A DNA stretch of 59,538 bases from UBA1163 sp049513055 (lineage in GTDB: Bacteria; Desulfobacterota; BSN033; UBA1163), in the NCBI GenBank assembly GCA_049513055.1, contig JBEKWN010000017.1, forward strand, positions 1 through 59,538, in the 5' to 3' direction. The notes under the pieces were generated by a model. The model worked only from the letters and a program-made list of their open reading frames with translations. It was not told where the DNA came from and did not search any database. The position numbers were made by a program, and so were the translations under genes. How positions within the stretch are numbered: position 1 is the stretch's first letter; every line of letters begins with the position of its first letter. Positions 50,756 to 58,407 of the stretch are shown here, piece after piece.

Positions 50756-52435
50756 TCATTTTTCTTTTGCAATAGGGAGTGGAATATCAAGAAGCATTTC
50801 TTCCCTTCTATCACGAACCTGATCCTTAATCCGCTTTACATGTCCCCTCCCCAATCCCTTTACTTCACATCCAAGTTCAAAGTATCGTTTTATTTTGTCA
50901 TCATTCAGAATACCAAAACAGTCAATCACTGCAATCGGTCCGCCAGCACTTTGAACCACCTCATTTGGGTCAAGATTTAAATAGGGTCGATGTCTGACGG
51001 CGAAGATCAATGCGTCCACCCCGTCCAATGCCTTTTTCAAATCCTGCTCTATACGAAGATCTTTTAATTTTTCCTGCCCACGGAAAAATATTTTTAAACT
51101 ATGAGACGATGCAGGATACTCGTCTTGCTTTTCGAATTCCCACCAGTGAAGGACATAAGGATCATGGACCTTTAGTTCTGCTCCCATCTCCGTCAAGCGC
51201 CTCACAATCAGTTCAGAGCCGCTGTATCGGGTATCCCCAACATCCTCACGATAGGAAGCTCCCAAGGCCAGAATCTCAGCAGATGCAATCGGGCGTCCCA
51301 TATTTCTGAGAGCGTCACGGGTAAGTTGGGCCACATGGAGAGCTCTCGTGTCATTAATATCAATTGCAAGGGGAGTGATCTTGAAAATTTCATCCTCAAA
51401 TCCATGGATATGGCGGTAAGCCCAGACCCCCAGACCACCGTCCTTGGGAAGACAGTACCCTCCAATACCAGGGCCAGGAAATATGATGTTACTATGGGTT
51501 GGTCGAACTTTAATCGCATTGATGACTTTAATTAAATCGACCCCATTCCGCTCTGCAAAGAGGCTCCATTCGTCGAGAAAAGCAAGGATCGTGGCCCTAT
51601 AGCTGTTCTCAACAATTTTTGCCGTCTCCGATTCGATAGGTTTATCGAGTACTGTCAACGGAAACTTCTCCGTATTCAGAACTTCGCTCAAGAGCTTGAC
51701 AACTCTCCGGGTGGCTTCTTCATTCACTCCGCTGCATACTCTCCAGAAGTCACGGATGCTCGATACATAATTCTTCCCAGGCATGACCCTTTCATAGCTG
51801 TGGGCCAATACCGGGTCACTCTCGATGCTGCGTTTTCGAAACATCTTCTTTATGATTGGGTAAGCGATCTGCTCCGTTGTTCCAGGGGCAACAGTAGTTT
51901 CAATCAGGACTAAGGTCTGAGGACTGATGTTTTGAGCAATGATTTCAAACGACTCCTCCAGGGCTTTCATTTCTGCCTGTCCACTCCTCACATTACCGAG
52001 GGATTCTTTTAAATAGTCACACTGTACATCAACGATCACCACATCTGCTAATTTTAAGGCATCGTATGTGAACGTGGCAGTAAGTGTTTTTTTCTTGTTA
52101 ACGCATCGCTCGATCATCAAAGCAACCTCAGGATCCTCAGTACTGATCGGGGATAATCCTCGGTTGATAAGAGGTATTTTCCAAAAGCTTCGAGTACTCG
52201 GGCGTTGCATGCCAATTACAAACTTGGTCGGATTTCCCTTGCCATCCTGAGCGTCAGCTACCACTGCAGCCATCACTGCGCCCACAAATCCCAGGCCCAT
52301 AACCAGGACAATTTCTCTCCCTAAAGCACGTTGGCTATTTACCAACATTTTTAGACGTTCGAATTCCTCTAAATAATTTTTCTGCTCTGGTAGTTGAAAT
52401 TTTTCCCCGGTTGGGCTTAAGGAATACTCAGCCAT
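50756..52435 (-). CDS. Nucleotide-sugar dehydrogenase (UDP-Glc/UDP-ManNAc type), long form
   Basis: A 559-residue NAD-dependent dehydrogenase. The Rossmann motif is VMGLGFVGAVMAAVVAD (45-61), then LIETTVAPGTTEQI (178-190), the central-domain SETAKIVENSYRATILAFLD and the catalytic Cys328 in GPGIGGYCLPKDGG. The C-terminal domain has LGASYREDVGDTRYSGSELI and LKVHDPY. It oxidises a UDP-hexose to a UDP-uronate by two steps. At 559 residues it is about 100 longer than usual, with insertions near 60-115 and 425-460. It ends 55 bases ahead of the dehydrogenase remnant. Uronates would suit the heparinase-like lyase in the same window. Confidence 0.88.
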   Translation of the reverse strand: MAEYSLSPTGEKFQLPEQKNYLEEFERLKMLVNSQRALGREIVLVMGLGFVGAVMAAVVADAQDGKGNPTKFVIGMQRPSTRSFWKIPLINRGLSPISTEDPEVALMIERCVNKKKTLTATFTYDALKLADVVIVDVQCDYLKESLGNVRSGQAEMKALEESFEIIAQNISPQTLVLIETTVAPGTTEQIAYPIIKKMFRKRSIESDPVLAHSYERVMPGKNYVSSIRDFWRVCSGVNEEATRRVVKLLSEVLNTEKFPLTVLDKPIESETAKIVENSYRATILAFLDEWSLFAERNGVDLIKVINAIKVRPTHSNIIFPGPGIGGYCLPKDGGLGVWAYRHIHGFEDEIFKITPLAIDINDTRALHVAQLTRDALRNMGRPIASAEILALGASYREDVGDTRYSGSELIVRRLTEMGAELKVHDPYVLHWWEFEKQDEYPASSHSLKIFFRGQEKLKDLRIEQDLKKALDGVDALIFAVRHRPYLNLDPNEVVQSAGGPIAVIDCFGILNDDKIKRYFELGCEVKGLGRGHVKRIKDQVRDRREEMLLDIPLPIAKEK

Positions 52436-52475
52436 TATTTTCTCCTAAAATGTTTGAGGTTAGAGGATCGTTTTA

Positions 52476-52662
52476 CCCCGTTAGAAATAATGCCCCGCTG
52501 CTCCCTCCGGGCCAGAGGCCCTCTGGGCCGGCGGCTGCAGCGGGGTTAGATTTTAGAATAATTCCGGGTTCCGCCCCGTAGGGGGCTCCACCCCGGAGGG
52601 CGGGGTTTAATGCCCCGCCCGTCGAGAGCCTCTGGGTCGAACGACTGGAATTTCTAACGGGG
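52476..52662. mobile_element. Miniature element family 2, copy B (187 bp, GC-rich)
   Basis: Same ends as copy A (CCCCGTTAGAAAT and ATTTCTAACGGGG), with TTTA duplicated outside (52472-52475 and 52663-52666), in inverted orientation relative to copy A. The near-identity suggests recent movement. The pair encloses about 3 kb with the barrel gene, the dehydrogenase remnant and the intact dehydrogenase. Confidence 0.88.
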
Positions 52663-52697
52663 TTTACTTGAGGATAGAGACAATTTAAACTAAATAA

Positions 52698-52716
52698 GTG
52701 CTGCGGTGTTGCCGTT
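52698..52716. repeat. Dispersed 19-bp repeat (GTGCTGC type), copy 3
   Basis: GTGCTGCGGTGTTGCCGTT, between miniature element copy B and the ManC gene; similar to copies at 16939 and 19591. Confidence 0.45.
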
Positions 52717-52739
52717 GTTCGGTGTTGAAGTGTTAAATA

Positions 52740-54242
52740 TTATATTCTGCCGTAGTCGTCGCTGAAGCGTTCGATATCGTTCTCTTCTACATAATCACCG
52801 TTTTGAACTTCGATGATCTGAAGCAGTTCTTTCCCAGGATTCTCAAGGCGGTGCTTTGTGTTGATGGGGATATAGGTACTTTCATTGCTATGAACCAAAT
52901 ATGTCTCGCTCTCGCTGGTTACCTTGGCTACTCCTGATACAACAACCCAGTGTTCACTTCTCCTCCTGTGGAGTTGAAGACTCAATTTCGCTCCAGGCTT
53001 GAGCACAACCCTTTTAATCTTGTATCCGTTCCCCTTTTCCAGAACTGTATAGCTTCCCCAGGGTCTCTCAACTGTTTTATGAATAAGATGCTCTTCTCGC
53101 CCATTTTTTTTCAATTCCTCCACAATATTTTTAACTTCTTGGACCCTTCCCTTCGGGGTAACCAACGTGGCATCCGGGGTATCAACCACCACCATGTCTT
53201 TCAGACCGATCGTGGCAATAAGTCTTTCCCCAGCAAATATGGTCGAGTTTTCGCTTCCAATATCGATCGTATTTCCCTTCACAATATTTCCAGCATCATC
53301 CTTTTTTATCATTTCATCCAAGGCTGTCCAACTCCCTAAATCAGACCATAGAAAGTTAGCTGGAACCATTAATCCGTTGGAACTGCGCTCCATAATGCCA
53401 TAATCGATGGAAACGCTCTCCAAATTAGCATAGAGCATAGTGCATAGAGCAGGGCGTTGGTCGGGTTTATCTGGTCTGTTGCGTTCTTGCGTCTTTGCAT
53501 CCGTAGGGGCTATTTCGTCTGACAGGAAAAGAAAAGACTCAATCTCCTTTAAGGTATGGTAAAGAGACGGCAGGTGCTTCTCAATCTCGGAAAGAATTTT
53601 AGAGGTCTTCCAGACAAAGATGCCGGAGTTCCAAAAGTAATTACCATCTAAAAGATACTTTTGGGCAGTTTCAAGGTTTGGTTTTTCAACAAAACATTCA
53701 ACCTTCAAAACACCCTTTAACTTGATCTTCGAAGAGTGATCAACTTTTATATAACCGTACCCTGTTTCAGGCCGGTTGGGTTTGATCCCGAAAGTAACAA
53801 GACAATCTTCCATTGCCGCCTCAATCGCCACTTTCAGGTCACCTAAATATTTTTCATTATCAGGTATCGCATGGTCAGAGGGCATCACAATCATTACAGA
53901 ATCAGAGGAGAAGTGTTGGAGATAAATGGCAGCGAGGCCGATGGCTGGGGCTGTATTTCTTCCAACAGGTTCCTTGATGAATTGAATCCTTTCAACTAAT
54001 GACCCCAATGATTCAAGATGAAATCGTATATCTTGGGCTTTATCTTCAGTTGTCACAATCCAGATATTTTCTGGTGGAACAAAACCATTCATTCGCTTGA
54101 TGGTTTGCCGAATAAGGGTGTCTTCGCCCACAATCTGGAGCATCTGTTTGGGACAGGTCTCCCGACTCAAGGGCCAGAAACGAGTGCCGGAGCCCCCGGC
54201 GAGGATGACAGCATGAATGTTATTATTGTGTAAATGAGTCAT
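52740..54242 (-). CDS. manC: Mannose-1-phosphate guanylyltransferase / mannose-6-phosphate isomerase
   Basis: A 500-residue bifunctional ManC/AlgA-type enzyme. The pyrophosphorylase domain has VILAGGSGTRFWPLSRETCP with KQ, GRNTAPAIGLAA, VMPSDHAI and CFVEKPNLETAQKYLL. The C-terminal cupin isomerase domain has ERPWGSYTVLEKGNGYKIKR, LSLQLHRRRSEHWVVVSGVA and IPINTKHRLENPG. It makes GDP-mannose for the glycan. Residues about 246-273 (AKTQERNRPDKPDQRPALCT and following) have no counterpart I know in the family. They are encoded by repeat-like DNA at 53424-53507, and account for the slightly greater length. Confidence 0.92.
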   Translation of the reverse strand: MTHLHNNNIHAVILAGGSGTRFWPLSRETCPKQMLQIVGEDTLIRQTIKRMNGFVPPENIWIVTTEDKAQDIRFHLESLGSLVERIQFIKEPVGRNTAPAIGLAAIYLQHFSSDSVMIVMPSDHAIPDNEKYLGDLKVAIEAAMEDCLVTFGIKPNRPETGYGYIKVDHSSKIKLKGVLKVECFVEKPNLETAQKYLLDGNYFWNSGIFVWKTSKILSEIEKHLPSLYHTLKEIESFLFLSDEIAPTDAKTQERNRPDKPDQRPALCTMLYANLESVSIDYGIMERSSNGLMVPANFLWSDLGSWTALDEMIKKDDAGNIVKGNTIDIGSENSTIFAGERLIATIGLKDMVVVDTPDATLVTPKGRVQEVKNIVEELKKNGREEHLIHKTVERPWGSYTVLEKGNGYKIKRVVLKPGAKLSLQLHRRRSEHWVVVSGVAKVTSESETYLVHSNESTYIPINTKHRLENPGKELLQIIEVQNGDYVEENDIERFSDDYGRI

Positions 54243-54403
54243 CGAATGAATAAGTTATTAGGTTCTGCTGTAATAAATAGCGCAGAGGGCAGAGCGCATA
54301 GCGTAGTTAATTGTTAGAGGTCTGAGGAATGCTACGCTCGAGGTTTGAGTCAATTTATTGCCGGTCATTGTTAAAGTACTGCTATGATCTTGAATACCAA
54401 TAT

Positions 54404-54610
54404 TTATTCCCCAGAATAAAAATGATCGATGGCGGAGAAGGGTCGGAAAGGTTTCGATGATTCCTGCTCAAGATATCTATTGAGTGCTTTTGTAGCAATA
54501 CATTTGGAGTAACGGGACCAGCAGTTTTCTCTTCGGCAGTGACTCATCTGCTCGTTTTCTACTTGCTTGATCTCATGATATTTGCATTGAAGACAGGATT
54601 TGATAAGCAT
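54404..54610 (-). CDS. Small cysteine-rich protein, function unknown
   Basis: A 68-residue protein with SCLQCKYHE, MSHCRRENCWSRYSKC and a basic helical end. The cysteine pairs suggest a small metal site (zinc or iron-sulphur), but I do not recognise a family. It lies between ManC and the 9-bp repeat array. It could also be a spurious frame, although the composition is protein-like and it has no competing gene. Confidence 0.5.
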   Translation of the reverse strand: MLIKSCLQCKYHEIKQVENEQMSHCRRENCWSRYSKCIATKALNRYLEQESSKPFRPFSAIDHFYSGE

Positions 54611-54630
54611 GGGTTACCTCAAAATTTATG

Positions 54631-54695
54631 TGTTACTTGAGTTAATTGGGTTACTTGGGTTCATTGGGTTACTTGGGTTCATTGGGTTATTTGAG
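54631..54695. repeat. 9-bp short tandem repeat array, left part
   Basis: Units such as TGAGTTAAT, TGGGTTACT and TGGGTTCAT. The array continues at 54771 after an interrupting palindromic element. Confidence 0.8.
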
Positions 54696-54763
54696 TCCCG
54701 GTGAAATAGGCTCCCTGTGGAGTAGTTTCCACACTGCCACGGGGCAGGTTGCATTTCACGGGA
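54696..54763. repeat. Palindromic element inside the 9-bp array
   Basis: The outer arms TCCCGGTGAAAT and ATTTCACGGGA are inverted, with an inner imperfect stem (CTCCCTGTGG, CCACGGGGCAG). It divides the 9-bp repeat array in two, so it probably inserted into it. About 68 bp long. Confidence 0.65.
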
Positions 54764-54770
54764 TAAATTT

Positions 54771-54838
54771 ATTGGGTTACTTGGGTTCATTGGGGTAACC
54801 AATTTCTTTGGGTTGCTTGGGTTTGTTGGGTTGTTTGA
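54771..54838. repeat. 9-bp short tandem repeat array, right part
   Basis: Units of TGGGTTACT, TGGGTTCAT and TGGGTTTGT. On the minus strand this DNA encodes the Pro/Lys/Gln-rich last residues of the four-helix-bundle gene. Confidence 0.78.
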
Positions 54839-55202
54839 GTTGAGATTTCAAATATTTTATGAAGCCTGAATCCATTTTGGATACCATTTCGGCTTGATTA
54901 TAGATTTTTTCAAAATTATCTTGGCTGATATATTCTTGATCCAACGCTACATAGAGTTGACTTTGAACTTCAGCGGCCGAACTCTTCGATATAAATAAAA
55001 ACTGGATGAACTCCCTATTACTCCTCCTTGCAAATCCTTCACCAATATTGGACATAGCTGATACCGCGGCATCCTGCATTTGATTTACCAATCTAAAATC
55101 TTTCCTGAATTTTGAACTCTTATTAATCACGCTATAAACCATCTTTACAAGTTTTCGAGCTTCTTGCCAGGCATTAATATCTTCGAAACGAGTTATTTTC
55201 AT
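54777..55202 (-). CDS. Four-helix-bundle protein (23S rRNA intervening-sequence type) with repeat-encoded tail
   Basis: A 141-residue member of the same family as 39223-39588: RFEDINAWQEARKLVKMVYS, LVNQMQDAAVSAMSNIGEGF with ARRSNREFIQFL, SKSSAAEVQSQLYVALDQEY and EMVSKMDSGFIKYL. The final 20 or so residues (KQPNKPKQPKEIGYPNEPK) are outside the fold and are translated 9-bp repeat. No rRNA gene or reverse transcriptase is nearby. It sits between ManC and the NusG-like gene. The association with short tandem repeats matches the other copy. Confidence 0.85.
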   Translation of the reverse strand: MKITRFEDINAWQEARKLVKMVYSVINKSSKFRKDFRLVNQMQDAAVSAMSNIGEGFARRSNREFIQFLFISKSSAAEVQSQLYVALDQEYISQDNFEKIYNQAEMVSKMDSGFIKYLKSQLKQPNKPKQPKEIGYPNEPK

Positions 55203-55424
55203 TCAGTAACTCAACAAACCCTAAAAACCCTATGAACTCAATGGACTAAATGCAGGCTACCGCCGGTGCGGATTTGGTTTGAATCCGATGGGGAAATTGT
55301 CTCTTGGAGAATTTTGGACCACATTATGTGGGTGTTAGAAGTTAATTAACAAGCACTGACATTATGCCGTGCTGCTGTTATTGTTAAATGGCAACACTGT
55401 CTAACCGCAGCACTGAACCCTTAT

Positions 55425-55919
55425 TCACGCCACCTTTTCAATCATTGAATAATGGAGCTCGACAGCCGGTTGGTAACCAATTAAATTCAATAGAACCCTA
55501 ACCCGCTCGCTATCTGAAACCCATCGATCAAAAATTCCGCAAAGTTCTCTTAAAGGACCCGTTTTGATTCTGACCACATCGTTAGGCTCGAAGTGATGCG
55601 TCTTTTTTACAATACCGTTCTCATCTGTTCTTTCTTTGATCAATTCTATTACTTCTTCTGAAACATGGACTGGATATCCTCCAAAACCCAATACCTTCTT
55701 TACACCTCTTGCCCATCTAACTAACGGATAATCTTGTTCGAGTTCAAACTTTCCAAAGATATAACTTGGGAAAAGAGGTTTGAGCTCTTTGCTTATTTTT
55801 CCATTTCTTGGCGTGAAAGTTTCGATTAATGGGTTGAAAACTTCTAACCCATTCACCGAAAGATACGATTTTGCTTCTTCTTCTTTTTTAGGTTTTGTTT
55901 GGATGACGTACCATTTCAT
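55425..55919 (-). CDS. NusG-like operon-specific antiterminator (RfaH/UpxY type)
   Basis: A 164-residue NusG paralogue. The NGN domain (about residues 1-95) has MKWYVIQTKPKKEEEAKSYL, LKPLFPSYIFGKFELEQ and YPLVRWARGVKKVLGFGGYP. The KOW domain follows with FEPNDVVRIKTGPLRELCGI. Such proteins bind elongating RNA polymerase and prevent early stopping in long surface-polysaccharide operons. It is placed near the promoter-proximal end of an unbroken minus-strand run of about 55 kb, exactly where such a factor is useful. I did not identify an ops-like recruiting site. Confidence 0.88.
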   Translation of the reverse strand: MKWYVIQTKPKKEEEAKSYLSVNGLEVFNPLIETFTPRNGKISKELKPLFPSYIFGKFELEQDYPLVRWARGVKKVLGFGGYPVHVSEEVIELIKERTDENGIVKKTHHFEPNDVVRIKTGPLRELCGIFDRWVSDSERVRVLLNLIGYQPAVELHYSMIEKVA

Positions 55920-55958
55920 AGTTATGAGTTATGAATTATGAGTTATGAATTATGAGTT
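55920..55958. repeat. Short TTATGA repeat tract
   Basis: AGTTATGAGTTATGAATTAT repeats with a seven-base period just upstream of the NusG-like start. Together with the TCAATAAACCCTAC sequence after it, this fills the gap to the sugar transferase gene. Confidence 0.55.
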
Positions 55959-56002
55959 TAACTCAATAAACCCTACAAACCCAAAAAACACAATGAACCT
56001 TT

Positions 56003-57397
56003 TTACCTTGCACCTTTCCCAAATAAGACCACTTTTACTGTTTCGAAGATGATGATCAAGTCCATCAATGATGATAAGTTCTTGATATAATAAAGATCAT
56101 ATTTTAATTTCTCAAGAGCATCATCTTTAGATGCTCCATAACGATATTTGATTTGTGCCCAGCCAGTAATCCCAGGTTTTACATAAAACCGTTGATCGTA
56201 AAATGGAATCTCTTTTCTTAGTTGTTCAACAAAAAATGGTCTTTCAGGTCTGGGCCCCACAAAGGACATATCCCCTCTAAGAACGTTTAACATCTGAGGA
56301 ATTTCGTCAAGTCGCCATTTTCTTATCCATCGACCAAAACGAGTAACCCTGTCATCGTTATGATCGGCCCACACAGGTCCATTGGTCTCCGCGTTTTCAA
56401 TCATCGATCTGAATTTAATAAGTTTGAATACCTTTCCGTTCCCTCCAACTCTTTCCTGTTTATAAAAGACCGGGCCTCGGGAATCGATTTTGATCAATAT
56501 AGAGATGACCAAAATCAAGGGGGAGAGGAGAATTAACCCAATCGAAGAAAAAGAAAATCCTATGAATCTTTTCATCCACATCGTTAATTTCGGTTTTCTA
56601 AACCCACCCGAAAAAATGAGGGAACTGGGTCGAAGACTTTCCACTTGGAGTTTCCCTGTGAGGTGTTCATAAAATTCAGTACCCTCTTCAATCGCAATCC
56701 CCTTCATTTTGCAATCCAAGAGTTGTACTTCGGGAAACCTTCCCCTTCTCTCATCGAGAGCCACGATAATGCGGGCTACTTTCTCTCTTGTGGCAATATC
56801 CACAATCTGAGACTGGTCACCGACGATGGAGGGGTTCACCAATTTCTCCCCTATTCTCTCTGGGTTATCGGTGATAAATCCAATAATTTTGAAGCCAATA
56901 TCATTCTTTTCCAGAATTTCTCTTGCAATATTTTTAGCTAACGGTCCGGAGCCAATGATCATTATTTTCTGATCTAACTGTCTCGTCTTCAAAAAATGGT
57001 TGTAGCTCATCCTCCATGAGATGATTGCTGCTCCCACAAAAATGAGACTAATAAGGAAAATCCCTCTGCCTATGATTAGCATAGGAAATAAGTAATAAAG
57101 GAAAGCAAGGATGATGGAAGATACTCCAAGAGATTGTAAGAGGCGAATAGCTAATTCCAAACTGCTTCGAAAAGTTTTAAAGTCATAAAGATCGAAATAA
57201 TACAGGCAGAGTTGGATGGTGACAACGATCGGCAATGCCTTAGGAAGGAGGTTTTCGTAAGTTGTGAAAATAGAGATATCACTTAAAAAGCGGAGGTAGG
57301 TCCCCAGGATCACCATCCCCAAGAAAAAGATGGTCTCCAGGAAGAAGAAGATTAATTTATGAACCGGAATATATTTGTTAAGGATTTTCAATATCAT
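56003..57397 (-). CDS. Polyprenyl-phosphate sugar-1-phosphate transferase (chain initiation)
   Basis: A 464-residue membrane enzyme. Four or five N-terminal hydrophobic segments (to about residue 125) precede a nucleotide-binding-like middle domain (KIMIIGSGPLAKNIAREILE). One more membrane segment (about 278-298) and the catalytic domain follow: GPVFYKQERVGGNGKVFKLI with KFRSM, RVTRFGRWIRKWRLDEIPQM and SFVGPRPERPFF. The family puts a hexose-1-phosphate on undecaprenyl phosphate and so begins the repeat unit. It precedes the NusG-like gene and follows the tyrosine kinase, the standard order in XrtA loci. Confidence 0.93.
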   Translation of the reverse strand: MILKILNKYIPVHKLIFFFLETIFFLGMVILGTYLRFLSDISIFTTYENLLPKALPIVVTIQLCLYYFDLYDFKTFRSSLELAIRLLQSLGVSSIILAFLYYLFPMLIIGRGIFLISLIFVGAAIISWRMSYNHFLKTRQLDQKIMIIGSGPLAKNIAREILEKNDIGFKIIGFITDNPERIGEKLVNPSIVGDQSQIVDIATREKVARIIVALDERRGRFPEVQLLDCKMKGIAIEEGTEFYEHLTGKLQVESLRPSSLIFSGGFRKPKLTMWMKRFIGFSFSSIGLILLSPLILVISILIKIDSRGPVFYKQERVGGNGKVFKLIKFRSMIENAETNGPVWADHNDDRVTRFGRWIRKWRLDEIPQMLNVLRGDMSFVGPRPERPFFVEQLRKEIPFYDQRFYVKPGITGWAQIKYRYGASKDDALEKLKYDLYYIKNLSSLMDLIIIFETVKVVLFGKGAR

Positions 57398-57452
57398 CGA
57401 TAATGTTTTTCCAATACATTATGCAAAACGAAAATCTTAAATAAAGAATGTG

Positions 57453-58385
57453 TTAGTCAGATTTCCGCATGAATCGAAGTAATTTTCCCCATGGGCCTTG
57501 TGGGGGTATAGCCTTACTTTTCCCATAGCCATATCTGTAACCATAGCCATATTTGTGATAATATCCCCCCGAGCCAAAATAGCGTGAGGCTTGTCCATTA
57601 GATTTAAATTCAAGATGGTTGAGCACAAAACCTATAATTTTCCCCTTATCCAAGTTGGCGATAGCCTGTTTTACTGTCTCTCTTGGAGTGACACCCGCTC
57701 GGACAACAATGATAATCCCATCCACGAACTTTGCCAAAACCTCTGGTTCTGCCGTGGCAAGAAGAGGAGTCGAGTCAATAATCATATACCGATCAGGGTA
57801 TCGTGATTTCAATTCATGAATCAGGGCCTCCATTTTTTTTGACCCAATTAATTCTGTTGGGTTATCTTGAATCGTCCCGCTTGAAAGGAGGTTCAGTTTT
57901 TCCACTTTGGTCTTCATGAAAAGTTCAGAGGAGTTTCCATTTCCTGATAGATAATCGGATAGGCCTTTCCCATTCTGCAGGCCGAACCATTGTGCGAGGT
58001 TTGGATTCCGGAGATCGCAGTCCACCAGCAAAGCATGAGTATTGAGTTCGTAGGAGATGCTAATTGCCAGGTTAGCCGACACAAAGGTCTTCCCTTCACC
58101 ACTTGTTGCACTGGTTATCATAATTGTTTTTGGAACATCATGGATTTTAAATCGAAGCAGGTAGGTCCTCAGTTTCCTGAACTGTTCAGCCGCGAGGGAA
58201 CCAGACTGCATTAGAGAGACCAGCTTTGGGTCAGAAGAGATTCCCTCTACTTTTTGTGGTTCCCTCGTTATCTCGTGCCTCTCGATCCTTTCTTCTTCAA
58301 TTTCCGGGGTGACATGGTCTCCATTCTTTAATCCTTCTTTTCTCTCTCTTTCTGCTTTTTCTAAGGCTTTATAAATTTTGCTCAT
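57453..58385 (-). CDS. XrtA-locus tyrosine autokinase (CpsD/BY-kinase type)
   Basis: A 310-residue BY-type kinase without a membrane part. Walker A is TSATSGEGKTF (91-101), Walker A' is ALLVDCDLRNPN (118-129), Walker B-like is DRYMIIDSTPLL. A C-terminal tyrosine cluster (YFGSGGYYHKYGYGYRYGYG) supplies autophosphorylation sites. Such kinases control chain length and export together with the Wzz-like partner, whose end is at the right edge. Among Gram-negatives, separate kinase and Wzz proteins are characteristic of exosortase A loci. It follows the locus ATPase by 22 bases. Confidence 0.92.
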   Translation of the reverse strand: MSKIYKALEKAERERKEGLKNGDHVTPEIEEERIERHEITREPQKVEGISSDPKLVSLMQSGSLAAEQFRKLRTYLLRFKIHDVPKTIMITSATSGEGKTFVSANLAISISYELNTHALLVDCDLRNPNLAQWFGLQNGKGLSDYLSGNGNSSELFMKTKVEKLNLLSSGTIQDNPTELIGSKKMEALIHELKSRYPDRYMIIDSTPLLATAEPEVLAKFVDGIIIVVRAGVTPRETVKQAIANLDKGKIIGFVLNHLEFKSNGQASRYFGSGGYYHKYGYGYRYGYGKSKAIPPQGPWGKLLRFMRKSD

Positions 58386-58407
58386 TTTTCCCTCCGTTTA
58401 TCCTCCG

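Noticed and set aside
52950..53339. Plus-strand open frame of 129 residues
   Set aside because: It is opposite manC, whose cupin and pyrophosphorylase motifs are unambiguous.
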